Below, in pieces: positions 9,420 to 21,967 of a stretch of 64,000 nucleotides of DNA; position 1 is the first letter of the stretch; each line of letters opens with the position of its first letter. The position numbers and the translations under genes are program-made. The notes beneath the pieces were generated by a model, which had not been told where the DNA came from, did not search any database, and saw only the letters and a list, made by a program, of their open reading frames with translations. The stretch spans positions 3,286,001 to 3,350,000 of the forward strand of contig BCIA01000003.1 of NCBI GenBank assembly GCA_001599815.1, given 5' to 3'. The stretch is from Furcasterigmium furcatum (taxonomy: Eukaryota > Ascomycota > Sordariomycetes > Glomerellales > Plectosphaerellaceae).

Positions 9420-11168
9420 ATGGCTGGCTCAAAGGTGGCAGACGAGACACCTCTTCATGAACCGGCACCTAAGCGGCGTAGAGTCTCCAATCATGGCAGC
9501 AATACCTCGACACCACGTTTCAGCTCCCCCGACGAGCTGACAGCACCTTCTCACCCGCCCACCGCATCTGCCCGCCGCCCATCTATCAGGAGAAGAGCTA
9601 GCAGATCTCCTCCTGCCCGGGATACAAGTGAGGATGAGCTGAATGGCGACTACTACGACCGCTCGCGGTCAAGAACCCAAGACGACTCGAGATCAAGATC
9701 CAGGCGAGCGAGCACACGCACGCGATCACCCTACCAGTCAAACTCTCGATCCCGATCAAGATCGCGCTCGCAGTCAAGGTCTCGAAGCAGGTCCCGCCTA
9801 AGCCCGCGCTCGAGATCGAAATCACGAGTACGCTCCGAGTCCAGGTCGCCGACACGCTCCGACCACGAGACCCCCAACAGCCTCTCAGAACAGGTCAACC
9901 GCCAACTCCGCCTCTCTGCCGAACCACCTACCCCGCGACGACTGCCAGTCAAACCCAACTATCAGCCTTACCTCTCCCTCGCCGCCCATAAGCAGGCGGT
10001 CTCCCAGGTTCGCTTCTCCCCCGACGGGCGCTGGATCGCTACTGCCTCGGCGGACGGCACCGCCAAGATCTGGGATGCTGCGACAGGCGCCCATATGGAT
10101 ACCCTCGTCGGCCACATGGCCGGCATCAGCTGCGTCGCCTGGAGCCCTGACGGCGGCACCCTGGCAACCGGCTCCGATGACAAGGCCATCCGTCTATGGG
10201 ACCGAGTAACCGCCCGGCCCAAGACGAGCGCAAAAGGGATTGCCGGCGCAAAAGACGGCGCTGCTCGCGCCATGCCACCGCTCCTCGGCCACCACAACTA
10301 TGTCATGTGCATCGCTTTCTCCCCCAAGGGAAACATCTTGGCGTCGGGCAGTTACGACGAGGCCGTCTTCCTGTGGGACGTCCGCGCTGGCCGCCTCATG
10401 CGCTCCCTCCCAGCTCACAGCGATCCTGTCAGCGGCATCGATTTCTGCGCAGACGGCACCCTGGTCGCGAGCTGCTCGACTGACGGGCTGATGTACGTCC
10501 CTCCCCCCAGTTCCACCCTTGCATCCGTCTTCTTGAACAACTGCTGACGACGAAACAGCCGCATCTGGGACACCCACACGGGCCAGTGTCTCCGCACCCT
10601 CGTCCACGAAGAAAACCCTCCGGTCACCGCCGCCTGCTTCGCCCCCAACGGCCGCTACGTCCTCGCATTCAACCTCGACAACTGCATTCGCCTCTGGGAC
10701 TACGTCTCCGGCGCCGTCAAGAAGACATACCAGGGCCACAAGAACCAAAAGTTCGCCGTCGGGGGCTGCTTCGGCGTGCTCGCCCTCGAAGACGGCGACG
10801 GGAACACCACGCAGGGCGCGTTTGTCGTGTCTCCCAGCGAAGACGGCGACGTGGTGTTGTGGGACGTCACGTCCAAGGAGGTCCTCCAGCGTTTCCCTGC
10901 GCATCCCGGGAAGGTGTGTTTCTGGGTGGACGTGAGGGGAGACGCCATGGTCACCGCAGGGCAGGATGGGAGCATCCGGATATTCAGGCACCACAGGCTG
11001 CCAGAGACCGGAGTAGTAGTGAACGGTGATCATGCTGAGCTTAATGGGGACACGCATGGCGGGGAGGGTGTCAACGGGTCCGCTGTGCCGACCCCTGGGC
11101 CGGCAGAGACGATCGCGGAGCCACCCGTCAAGGTTGAGGAGATGGACGTGGACGTGGACAGCTCCTAG
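9420..11168 (+). CDS. WD40 protein, WDR5/Swd3-like COMPASS subunit with RS-rich N-terminus
   Basis: Exons 9420-10492 and 10559-11168 give 560 residues. Seven WD40 blades fill about residues 184-525. They carry WDR5-type signatures: 'HSDPVSGIDFCADGT', 'SCSTDGLIRIWD', 'NPPVTAACFAPNGRY', 'LDNCIRLWDY' and 'YQGHKNQKF'. In yeast and animals this protein is the core scaffold of the histone H3K4 methyltransferase complex. Unusually, residues 81-148 are an Arg-Ser dipeptide-rich stretch like those of splicing regulators, preceded by a basic 'PKRRRV' candidate nuclear localisation signal. The tail after the last blade is acidic. An in-frame upstream Met at 9171 would add 83 Pro/Ser-rich residues without domain content, so 9420 is preferred. 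Confidence 0.85.
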
Positions 11169-11504
11169 GCCAAGTCGGCGGTGTTCACGAGGAGATTGGG
11201 ATTTGATATAAGCTGAGGCATGGGGCGGGTATCACCGAACCGACGAATACATGCCCGAGGAAATATACACAATATACCCCAGCGGCCTATCTACACTGAA
11301 CTGAAACCATGACCGGGCGCCAGGGTGTAGTATCATCATAATTCATTCAATGCGAAGCAGAGAGATAACCCCCTGCGCCGTGTCTACATACTTTCAACGC
11401 CGAGAAAGGCAGGATACATATGCTAGGGAAACGAATTGCTTGTAGCGTCCGCTCCCCAAGGCAAGGGTCTGATCTAGTCATACGGCAACCCCTTGGTTTC
11501 TTCG
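11169..11504. other. convergent 3' region
   Basis: This is the space between the WD40 gene and the UBR1 stop on the opposite strand. It holds the two 3' UTRs; nothing else is recognised. Confidence 0.6.
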
Positions 11505-14500
11505 TCAGATTGTCTCCCACCCACCATTGTTGATCTCAGCCTCCAGCTTCCGGCTGATGAAGCTCGGAATTCCATGACTCAAGAACGTGTTACGGAGCAT
11601 CGAGTCGTAGCGGCGCTGGTTCAGGAACAATTGTCTGCCGTGGCGAAGCCCCAGGTCCGTCTCGCCGTACTTGTCGATGTACGGCGCGCTGCTGTACGAC
11701 CCCGACTGGCGGAAGAGGTAGAAGATGCAGCACTTGCGGATGTTCAGGAAGAGGCCGATGTTCTTCTGGCACCTAGAGATAAATTAGTGAGCAAAGGGGT
11801 CCGCAAGTCTAAGGAAGGGCGGGTTGAAGTACTTTCGCATATGCTGCTGCGAGCCGCCGATCCGCTGTGGCTCTCGGTCGGGCGAGACGACCTTCTCCTT
11901 CAGACAGCAGACGGCCTGTCCGCAGAAGACGTCGCCGCAGAGCAGGCAGATCATGGGGTCTGAGATGTCTAGGCCTGTTGTTGGGCAACGACGCTTCGTA
12001 GCCTCCTCGATCAACGTGTCAAAGTGCTTTGGCAAGCCGACCAGCTCAAAGATACCTGGATGGCTGAGCTGTGCCGACACGGGGAGCTCGCTAGCGTCAC
12101 CAGCCGGAGTCATGCTCATGATGTAGTGGCGAATCCATCCGCTGACGAGGCTCGACGTCGAGGCCGGCCACCCGTAGTTGACCGCCAGATCCGTCAGAGA
12201 CGCGCACATCTCGTCGAAGGTCGGCACGCGCAGGGCCTCGGTTAGACGATCCAGCTCATCCGCGTCCGGGATCGGAGAGGTGTGGCTGTTGAGATCCACG
12301 CCAAACTTGACGTACATCAGGATCGCGCTCTTCCTCAAGAAGCACAGCGCATACTTCTTGACGAAGGCATAGTAGCTCTCCAGGTTGTCCAGCTCGGGCT
12401 GGGCAAAGGCTGCACATTCTGGGGCATCCATACTGGACTCGGCGGCGTTCAAGTCAATGCTCATACCGCTGACGGCAACGCAGAACTGGGCGAAGTTGCT
12501 CAGCGCCAGATTCTGGCTGTCGTGTCGCAATGTGTTCTCAACCCAGTTCTGGACTCGTATGTTCCTCGACATGTGATTGACAGCCTTGACAATCTCCGCG
12601 AGGTAGCAGAGACGGAGGATGTGTGCCACATCATAGCCCTGGGAGGGGATCAGGCCGAAGACGCACTCGGCGAAGAAGAGGAAGGGATCCTGTGTCATCA
12701 GCGGAGGGTAGAAGTCCACGGGCCTACTCGCGTTGTCCGTCTCCTCTCCGAAGTACTGAGACATGAACAGCTGGCAGTGCTGCCTCTCGCTGTCTTTGCG
12801 GAACTCCTCCTCCACCCTGTTATCGCCGCGGCCTTTCATGCCTCCCACGGCGATGTACGAAGTGGTGGTCTCGGCAAGAATGCGTAGATGGGTCAAGACC
12901 TGCTCCGGGATTTTCTCCAGCAGCGTCAGGCCGTACTGGGCCTCGACGCCTCGCTGTTGAATCTCCGTGGCTGAGACAGAGTAGCCAACCAACCTCACCA
13001 AGACGTCACTGTAAACAATTTCGTCCCGTTCGCGAAGTTCTCTCGGCTCAATGGTGTAGCGAGACTTGAACCCGTTCGTCTGTATGGAATCGCGGATGCG
13101 GCGATACACCTTGACGAGCTCGCCGGCCTGGCCCAGGGATTCAGTAGTCGTGGATCTTCTAGATGAGAGCGGCGTGGCGACGACGGAAAAGACCGAGCTG
13201 AGGGGCGTGGTGATGTTGAGCTCGTTCCCAGAGTCTTCGGTGTTCCAGGCGTCATCATAAAGGCGGGAAACCATATCGGCGATGCCGGTATTGACGGAGT
13301 TACGGTTGTAGTAGGCAAAGGAAGCCTGGACGTTGTCTGGCGGCCGAACTGCCCCGCGAATGTAGTATCCTGACCGCATCTGCGTATCTAGAAAGTCCCC
13401 GAAAACGCCCTGTGGTTGAAGAACGCTGGGGTATGATTCCTCCTGACCCTTCCAGATAATGGGCAGGAAGGCATTGCCGAGGGCCTTGCAGAGCGGACAG
13501 ACAAACTCTCGCTTGCGCAGGTCCTCCGGGGGGTGGCGGGCAATCTGATGATGGTGCCGTCTTGTTGTCGCTTCAATATACACCTCAAAACAGCTGAAAT
13601 GCATCATATGTCCGCATCCAGTTGACACCGGGCCAGGCCGAGACAAATTTGCCGGGAAGCCCTTGCCAATGGTCTGTCGCTCGGCCGTGAAAGTTTCGCC
13701 CTGAGCGTTGATTTTGGTGACCTCCTGACGATTCTCATGGGCAACACCAAATGGTCGAATATCCTCGGCTGATCGGTCCATGTTGGCTGGTGCGTGGAAG
13801 GCCTCCCGAACAAAATCGGGGTCCTGGAAGTCGGTCTGCCGGAGGATCATACTCTGGCTGAACATGGCAAACGTTCCATACAGGCGGCGGTCATCTGTGT
13901 CCTCCTGGCAGAGGATGCACGTGCCCGTGGGATACTTCCAGGTATTCTTTCGGTCCTCGGACTGCTCCAGGTCCTCGTCCTCGTCGAGATCAGAACCCCA
14001 GTCGATGTCACCCTGGTTGTCCATGAAGGTCTTCTGCTGCTGCTGAAACTGAGCCATGACTTTGGCCTGGCGACTGAGAGCAGCCTTCTTCTTCCGCTCC
14101 CGTTCTTCCTCGGCAGAGTTATTTGCTGGTGAAGCAGTCTCGATACGATCGACTGAGACACCCAGTCGCATATATGCATTTTCGAAACTGCGAGGGCGCT
14201 TCTGCCTCATGCGCTTGAGAATGAGAGCCAGCTTAGGATGGCAGGCCTTGAACTCTTCCTTTGAAGACATCATCTCGAGAAGGGCAACGATAGTCTTTGC
14301 GTTGGGTGCCTCGGCCAAGAAATTGCTTCGTGCTGTCCTCGTGAGGGCGATGGAGATGAACGAGTTCTGCGACTCTTCGGTGATCTCGTCCTCGTTCATA
14401 GTGTCCTCAGCGACGGCGATGAGGACGAGATGCAAGACGACTTGCAGGAAAGTCTCGATCCTGGTTGCAGGCACCGTAGGCGTGAACCTAGAGGCCACCA

Positions 14501-17500
14501 AGGGGTAAAGCAGGGAGTAAAAGATGATCTGGGCGAACATGCCAGTGCCAGTGAACCCTGAGAGGTTCTGGAACAGACCAGAGGGAATGGGTCGCAGCTT
14601 CGGTTCATACACGATCTCATCGACAGGCTTGCCAGTCCGTCTGGCCATCTTCTTTCTGTACGCCATCTCGGACTCCTCCCTCTGGTTCTTGTTGTAGTGC
14701 GCAATATAGGGGTCGAGGTACTCGAGATACTCATCCTTGAGCTCGAACGTGCCCACGTCAGAGACACCCTCTGGGGGCTTGAAGGTGGTCATCTCATCCA
14801 AGATCTGGTGGAAATCCTCCTGCTCCTGGAATTTCTCAGGCAACTTATTGGAGATTTCGTTGAAGGAGAGGGGCTTGAAGCAGAGGGTATGCAGAATGTC
14901 GCGGCGAATGGCAAGCGTGCCGGAATTTGGCTCATCCTCGGTGGTAATGAGGGATGTGCGGTCGCTGAGGAGCACGATCAGGAGGTGAATCATGTCCTCT
15001 ACAATATCGAGATGCTGCCCATCTTCCTGCGCTGCTGACTTCTGCTCGTACAGGCCCTTCACCCACTTCTCCATCCCGAAACGGTCAATGACGGATGACA
15101 GGACACGGCTGGGATCGGTGATGACCATTGCCGTCTGAAGAAGGAATATGTCACGGTGATGGGAGACGTCTCGCTGGTTCACGCCTCGATAGGTGGCCGC
15201 TTGATGGCGCAAGCTCATGCCATTGCGCACCCACATGTTGGCCTTGATCTGAGCCAACCAAGCACAGACTCGTAGAGGGTAGTCAAAGACCGCCATGAGG
15301 TGATCGTCGGGATTGTTGTCGCGCCTCGGCATCGTCTTGCGACCCATCGACTTTGGCTGTGAGAGGAGGTCCTGCGGAGTGAAGCATAGGAGTGCGCGCA
15401 TGCTCGAGGCAGGTCGCGACTTGCCGCACTCAATGAGCCATGACAGGGTGTAGTGGAGGGCGTGGTGCAGACTGATGGGGTCCTCCTCGACGGTGAACTT
15501 GACGACATCGTATGTTGCAGCATCGTTGTCAAACTCGAAGTCGCCGAGGGTCTTGAATTTGATCTCCTCCTTGATCTCTGCTTGCTTGAACCGATGTCGC
15601 TCGGCTCCCAAGGAGTTCAGAATGACAGTCTTGGCCGCAGTCCGAATGGCAATGTCGACGTAATGAGCCTCGTCCTCGGGCACAGCCCTGAAGGAATCCG
15701 CCAGTTGCCGCGCTAGCCTGTTAATTTCGCGAGTAACCAGTGACGCCGTGATCCAGCTGTCCGTCTCATACTCGACGTGCTCGCCGATAGCCCTCACATT
15801 AGGGCCGATGCCCTGATGCAGTTTCACCAGGTCCAGGAACTGCAGGAGGTAGCGCTGTTCGCCCCGAAGCTTCTCCTGGACGTGAGGAGATCCGAAGAGA
15901 TACTTCAGGTCCAGATAGAAGTGGTACATCCTCCGATTTGTGACCGAGCCAGAATCAAACGCCAACACGGCGTTCGAGGACACGTCCCAGGGATAGCCGA
16001 CTTGTCGGGTTGTCAAGAACGTATACAAAATGGAGAGGAGGCTGGTCATGAAGTTGCCGCGCTCGACTATCTCCGCTGTAATCGACGGCGTTGTGAGCAT
16101 CTGCAGCGAAAGATTGATGATGGAGTGGTCCGGCTCTCGATCTCCGATCAGGTACAGTTGGGCCAGCGCCGTGTACAGACCAGCGAACCGCAGCCCCAAG
16201 ATGCGCTTGAACTCGGGGATCGACACGACCGTCGAGATGTAGAGGGACCGCAGGTCATTTCGCATCTTCTTCCACATCCGCAGGTCAAAAAGGATCAGTC
16301 TGTCGAGGCGAACCCTCTGGAAGACATCCTCAGCGGGAGGGACAACGCCACGATCGATATAGCCGGGAGGCGCTTCCAGCCAGTATCGCCCTGGCTTCGG
16401 CGAAGGAGTCTTGTCGAGCTGACCGGGCGTCTTGGGGATCTCGATATTAGCTTTGGCGTAGATCGCCGGGGCGATCAGGGGCTCGGCCGTATCCGAATCG
16501 GAAGGAGTCACATCCCGGTCCCTCATAGATCGACGAGGGGGGACCGCGGGTGGAGGAGGCGGCGGCGGATAACCCGCCATTGTTGCTTCATCCTCTTCCA
16601 GGGCTTGATCATTCGCGCGCCAGTCAATGGCGATGTCGCCAGGCGCCTCAGGCCTGGCATCGACCATCATGACGTCGTCCTCATCATCGTCGCCGCCGTT
16701 GCTAGAAGGCGTCCCCTCAGCCCGTCCCATATCGGTGTCATCATCATCTGTGATATCCCCTTCATCGAGTGGCTGGCCCGGGACGCCTCTCATCTGAAGC
16801 ATCTGCAGCACGAATTGGTGGGTGAGACTCTGCGTCAGGTCGGCGTGTCTGAAGAGCTTTTCCTCATCGTAAATGCCGTCCTTGCCGACCACCGCGTTGG
16901 TACCAGGGCTGCCCTGCCGCCAGGGCTTCATCATCTCCTGACACACGATCTGCCTGAGAATGTGATGGTCGTTGCCAACACTGCATCCGGAGATGTCGCT
17001 AAGCCACTCGATCATTGTGCCGCACATCTGCTCGCGAAAAGTGTCTCTCGACGAACGGATCGTGACTGTGACCTTAATCTCTTCCAACTTCTTCGCCATC
17101 AGGAGGAGTTCGTCTAGATCGTCCAAGTGCTTGAGGATGCTCCGGCCGAGGAAGTCGGTCTCAGTCGCACGTTGCAGGCCGGTAGCCTCGGTGGTCCTGC
17201 AGGCGCGCGCGATCTGCTTCTGAACATCCTCGACCGTGTGCTTCTCGTCGTTCCACAGGATGAGGGCAAACTCGGAAGAGCCCACAGGGCCCTCGCCATA
17301 TACCTCCGAGGAGAGGCGCGACATCTCTTCGTCCTTGCGTATCGACTCGATGGTCTTGGTCTGTCGGAGCTGCTCGGGGGAGCAGGAGATGACGTCGCAG
17401 ATGAAGTCGAACACGCGCCCGATGGTCATCTGCATGCTCTGCACCAGATCCTCGGGCAGTCCAGCGGTCTCTTTGCCCTTGCCCTCGCGGCCATCGGCGA

Positions 17501-17972
17501 ACTTCTCCGAGTGGATGGTGCAGAACATGGGAACCCGCCATGCCTCGTCATCTCCGCAGTCGCAGCAGCCGCTGTTGCCCACAGAGATGGAGATCCGCAC
17601 CATGTGGCCCTGGTGGTCGGTCGAGTCGAAGCACCTGCTGCACAGCACGCACGTCTCGTCTGTACTGCAGGTTCGGCAGTGATAGGAGGCCTCGCCGGCC
17701 TTGAAGATGTGTCCGCACCGCTTCCCACGGGCCGCCTCGGTGTATTCTGCTCCTTCGACGGCGCCTTGTGCGTCACGCAGCTGCATGTCATGGGAGGGGC
17801 GGCCCTGGGGGAAGAAGTGGCTGATGTAGCGCTCGCCGCCGGCCAGAGACCAGAAGAGGCTCTCGAGGAGGTCATTCGGGGCAGAGCCTTCATATCGGTA
17901 GTTGTGCTGCCCTGGAAGGTCCCTGAGGTAGGCGCAGAGCTGGCGCTCCTGGGTTGACATTGGTTGCTCCAT
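11505..17972 (-). CDS. UBR1: E3 ubiquitin ligase of the N-degron pathway (N-recognin)
   Basis: A 6.1-kb first exon (17972-11833) and a short last exon (11772-11505) splice in frame (GTACTT...CTAG) to 2135 residues. The UBR box at about 85-155 has the Cys/His zinc ligands ('CGHIF', 'CRTC', 'CVLCSRCF', 'CCDCGD') that bind type-1 basic N-termini. A ClpS-like region at about 235-320 ('LILWNDEKHTVEDV') is the type-2 pocket. A RING with a long insertion spans about 1350-1495 ('CILCQED', 'MMHFSCFEVY', 'FVCPLCKAL'). The C-terminal autoinhibitory region contains 'CLLCGDVFCGQAVCC' and, from the last exon, 'DLGLRHGRQLFLN'. The length is close to that of fungal UBR1. It recognises destabilising N-terminal residues and ubiquitinates substrates with a Rad6-type E2. 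The start is the first in-frame Met. Confidence 0.95.
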
Positions 17973-18755
17973 CGAGGTCTGGAGGGGCGATGCCCGGTGT
18001 GTGGCTTGGGCGCAAGCTCGGATCAGGTCAGGAAAGGGAATGTCATCGGGGAGGTTGGTTCGTCAACTTGTCGTCGGACAGGTTCTCGGAGAGTGGGAGA
18101 GGCAGCGCGCGGGACGTGGCGAGTATCTGCCAGCCGAAGTCCGCTCGTTAGTACGAGGCCAGTCGAAACAGCTGACGATCGATGGATGATTCGCATTGAC
18201 CGCCCAGCGGATCTGTCTGCAGAATCTCGGGTGATGACGTTACCAGGAATGAAAGCAAGAGAAATCGGCTATTCTTGTGTATGCCTACTCAGAAGTTGTC
18301 TGCTCGGGGAGCTCGGTCGGCCAAGTTGCAACTCGACAATGTTTAAAAGCATTGGTGAGGTAGAAGAGCTGTCAATGCTCCTCCGATGGGGGGGAATTCG
18401 GGGCAAGCGCTTCCAGCGTGGTTACATCAGCGGGGACACTGGAACAGGGGGTTAAACTAGCGGCCCGTGTCACGGCTGGACGTGAGATGCCCGGGCAGCC
18501 CACCAACCAAGTGGGACAGTGCTAGTCGCATGCCGTCACATCGGCGGGGCACTTGAAGTTGTCTTGAAATCCAAATCACTGAGCGAGTGTCGTGAACTCA
18601 GAAGAGGTCGAGTCCAAGTTGTTTTCTCGTAGGTAGGTAATCTCAGGCCCTGCAAAATATCCCGCGCCCCCAAAAGCATAATGAACTCGCTGATGACCCT
18701 GTCGATCCTCTCACCCTTCGGCCTCGCCGTCCCGCCTCGCTCTGTCCCATCACCA
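17973..18755. other. UBR1 upstream region
   Basis: It holds the UBR1 promoter and the 3' flank of the next minus-strand gene. TAGGTAGGTA occurs at 18631-18640. No coding potential is supported. Confidence 0.5.
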
Positions 18756-19628
18756 TCAAAAGTCCATGTCGTTCTCAATCCAAGTCACACCCTCCTCGTA
18801 TCCCAGCCATCGACACAGATTCTTCCCTGCAGCCAGGACGGAATTCATGACTGAGCGATCAAAGTCACCATCCCCTTCCAGATCAACCCCTTCAGGCCCC
18901 ATCACGACCAAGTCTCCCCACGTAAGCAAGTGTCCCATGTTCTCGACAGTCGTTCGCTCAGCCCGGGGAACATGCAGACGGTCCCGCTGCGCCTGTTCCC
19001 AGAGCTCGGTGCAGATAGTGCTGATGTTGGCGAGAAGAGGAGCCGGGGTATCCTCTGTATCCGCCTCCGGAATACCCAAGCCCTCGCTGGCACGAGCCGC
19101 GGCGGGCGGCCTCGAGTAGGGCGAGTACCTGTCCGGACTGGGTCTGCTCCTCCCGCTTTTTCTCTGAGAGACCTGCCTCGAGTCGTTGACAAGGCCCCAT
19201 GCCGGGCGGGACAGGGGAACACCTCCGCTGCGAACGATGCGGTTGACCTGGCGCTCTCGGAGGTACTTCCGGGTCGCTGCAAGACACAGGCTGCTGATGG
19301 AGCCCATGACGGCGCGGATCTGGCCGGCTGTGATGGCGCAGCCGCTTTCCGAGCTGTCCAGTTCTTCCTCAGATTCAAGCGGCTCGGTCTCCATTGGTTG
19401 CGGCGGAGCAGTGGTGCGAATTGTCAAGGGGTTGTGGAAGAACTGATCGGCTGCCTTCTTGTTGGCGCCGTCTTCGTGGCTCTCGGGGAGGCTTTCTGCC
19501 ACGGGTCGGACGTTGGCGGAGGAAGAAGCGACGGCTGCGAAGAGTTTCTCAGGATATCTGAGCGATGAGGCTGTCGGGTTTTTGTTGACGGAGGGCTTGC
19601 GAATGCCAGGCGGGCGGAGTGTTCTCAT
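18756..19628 (-). CDS. hypothetical protein, unknown function
   Basis: A single-exon frame of 290 residues has a composition unlike the shadows around it. The N-terminal third is Pro/Ser-rich and probably disordered, with an acidic patch ('ESEEELDSSE' near residue 83). A potential helical segment 'AGQIRAVMGSISSLCLAAT' lies near 100, followed by an Arg/Ser/Pro linker. A C-terminal region from about 200 to 290 looks folded, contains 'WGDLVVMGPEGVDLEGDGD' and ends in 'WLGYEEGVTWIENDMDF'. No known domain is recognised and there is no signal peptide or membrane segment. Conservation of the aromatic, acidic C-terminus would be the test of reality. Upstream lies a small GAGTGAGC tandem repeat. Confidence 0.6.
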   Translation of the reverse strand: MRTLRPPGIRKPSVNKNPTASSLRYPEKLFAAVASSSANVRPVAESLPESHEDGANKKAADQFFHNPLTIRTTAPPQPMETEPLESEEELDSSESGCAITAGQIRAVMGSISSLCLAATRKYLRERQVNRIVRSGGVPLSRPAWGLVNDSRQVSQRKSGRSRPSPDRYSPYSRPPAAARASEGLGIPEADTEDTPAPLLANISTICTELWEQAQRDRLHVPRAERTTVENMGHLLTWGDLVVMGPEGVDLEGDGDFDRSVMNSVLAAGKNLCRWLGYEEGVTWIENDMDF

Positions 19629-19939
19629 CTTGACGATTCGCTATGGAGCGCAAGTGATATGGGGAGAAGAAAGCGCCAGGCTCGAGGAGGACAGGCTGGC
19701 TGTAGATGACCCAGAGTGAGCGAGTGAGCGAGTGAGCCCAACATCACTGTAGTGGAGGGTCAGTCGGCCTTTTCAATGCGCGAGAGGATCAGTAACATCC
19801 GTCACGAACATTCTGGGTCGGGCGCAGAATCTGTCCGAACATGTCGACAGGCATTACCTAAATCACATGATGCTTTCAAGCCGGGCATCTGAGCATTGTC
19901 AAATTTTCATTGTAGTCTAGGTAGGTACCTATATGTCGT
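19629..19939. other. intergenic with TAGGTAGGTACC motif
   Basis: This is a short gap between two minus-strand genes. It carries the 8-bp tandem repeat and CTAGGTAGGTACC at 19918-19930. No gene. Confidence 0.5.
19714..19737. repeat. GAGTGAGC tandem repeat (3 copies)
   Basis: Three perfect 8-bp units in tandem lie upstream of the unknown-function gene. Confidence 0.85.
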
Positions 19940-21136
19940 CTAAGTGCTCCAAATGACAACTCGTCCGTCAACGCCACTCGCTGAAAGGCTTGTCAGTTTT
20001 CCGCTCTGTCCACAAAGGATAGGAGAATGTCTTACAGCTAAACTGGGTGACACGGTCACCGGAGGTCTCAAAGGGGCGGATCGTGGAGATGGTGTTTTGG
20101 TGGACCGTCTTGAGCTGGGTGTCATCCTTGACCTTACCCTTCAGGTCCATCTGCCTGAACATGTTCAAGGCAGACTCCTCGCGAGCCTCAACGCCAGGGC
20201 GGCCCTTGGCCTCGAGGGTTCCAGCAAGCTGCCAGCCGCCCTCGCCGCCCTTGAAGCGGAAGGCCTCGCAGTCATGGCCTGCAGCGATGATCTCATCTTC
20301 GGCGCTCCAGAGGATGCTCATGAACGGGAGAAGCTGCGTGTTAATGGAGAGCACGGCGCGGGGAGGCTGCTCGGGGGCGCTGGGGTAGACGACCGTGATG
20401 CTGCTGTCGTGGGCAGCAAAGGCAAGGGCATCGCCGCTGGGAGAAAAGGCAACAGAGTGGACCCAGCCGGCAGAGTTGTTCAGGAACTCGCCACAGACGG
20501 TGTTGAAAGGCAGCCTCTCTCCCCAGGCAGTGGGCTCGGGTCGGGCATCGTTGCCCTTGATGAAGGCGGAGAAGACCCTCGCATGGGCGTCGGTAGATCC
20601 GGCAGCAAGGAGGACCGAGTTGGGGTGCCATGCGACAGAGGTGATGGTGCTGCGGATGGGCTTCTTCAGGTGCTTCGAGACCCACCAGTCATTCTCCTCC
20701 TCGAAGTAGCAGACCGCGATGAGGCGATCGCCGGAACCGACGGCGAACTTGGTCTCGTCGGGCGACCAGCGGACGAAGGTGGCGGCGCGGCTAATACGGA
20801 GGAGCACGAGCGTGGGTTTGTAGCCCTGGGGGGTGGGCTCCCAGACGAGAGCGTTCCTGTCTGGGAGGAGTCAGCGTCGTCTGAAGCGAGAGCTCTGGGC
20901 TCGCGGTACTGACCCTGGGAGCAGGTGACAATGCGCCCGCTGTTGGGGGCAATGTCAACGCTGGTGACAGTCTTGTCGTGGCCCTTCAGCTCGTCCTTGA
21001 GCTTGAAGGACTTGCCAGACCTGCCGTAGAGCTCGATGGTTGAGTCCTTGGCGATCGCGAGGGTCTGGCGGTCGGCCGAGAAGGAGTGGTCGGCAATGGC
21101 ATTGTGGAAAAGGTGGTGAACCTCGGGAGCGGCCAT
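19940..21136 (-). CDS. ARC40: Arp2/3 complex subunit 1 (ARPC1/ARC40)
   Basis: Three exons (21136-20914, 20860-20036, 19980-19940) splice in frame to 362 residues. WD40 repeats fill the protein. Splicing restores the ARPC1 motif 'VTCSQDRNALVWE' at the first junction. Further family signatures are 'GSGDRLIAVCYFEEENDWWVSKHLKK', 'SVAWHPNSVLLAAGSTD', 'GWVHSVAFSPSGDALAFAAHDSS' and a last exon ending 'GVDGRVVIWST'. It is the beta-propeller subunit of the seven-protein Arp2/3 complex that nucleates branched actin at endocytic patches. The length matches the family. It shares an 830-bp divergent upstream region with the U2 snRNP gene. Confidence 0.94.
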
Positions 21137-21967
21137 GATTTCGGTTGGTGTTGTGATAGGAGTAGCTCTCGACTATCACGGCGTGGAGTCGTCAGTGAGG
21201 GTGAGGGATGTAGGAAGTTGGAAGCTGGACGTTGACGGATTGCGTGGTTGGACTGTCGTCACCTTCTCCTGCCAGCCTGCCGTGGGGCTGGGGCGTCGCG
21301 GGGTTCGGTGGAGACGTTGGGTTGCACCAATTCTGGTTAGTGTGCTGCCAGCTCTTCAACAGGACCTCACCCGTCACAGTTTTAGAGACTATCCATCACC
21401 AACTCCTTTTCAACGCCCAGCTGGAGACGCCATCTAGGCGAGCTCGAGGATTGTTGACCAATTGGCTCGGGATAGATCCTCAGGCCAGCCCTGATCATGG
21501 AAATGAAGATGTATTAGGGGGTCTGGCAAGAGGGTTGCGGAAGGGATGGCTCGCCGCCTGGAACGGCCCAGTCGACTGACAGACTTCAGATCGGGCCACA
21601 GAAAATCGAGATGACCTCTCCTTTGAATTTAAAAGTTTGAGATAGCCTCTGATATAATGTAATTCTAACGACCAGCAAATCGACTTAGAGCAGTTCTGAA
21701 AATCATCAATCTGGACGGCATTGCGGTCGAACCCAAGACGTAGCTCGACCACGCTAATCCCAAATAGGCATGGCCCCACGCTCTCGACTTTGAACGCCGC
21801 GATTCTCCAGTCTCGCTCGGTGAGAACGCATATTTCATTTCTTCACCGCGCGCGCATCTACTCCCACATCCGACAGTACGACTCTACTGCGGCATCAGAC
21901 GGCAATTGGATTGAGGCATTGATATTCCCACCACATACTCCTCCCCTAGACCTCGAAGCGCCTCACC
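21137..21967. other. divergent promoter ARC40 / U2B''
   Basis: Two upstream regions lie back to back. The open frame entering the U2B'' gene from 21721 is treated as leader because the RRM protein starts cleanly at 21968. Nothing else is seen. Confidence 0.5.

Noticed and set aside
10194..11057. 287-codon minus-strand frame opposite the WD40 gene
   Set aside because: Antisense of the WD40 exon, GC-rich codon shadow.
15777..17117. 446-codon plus-strand frame opposite UBR1
   Set aside because: Shadow of the long UBR1 exon; no motifs, biased Arg/His/Asp composition.
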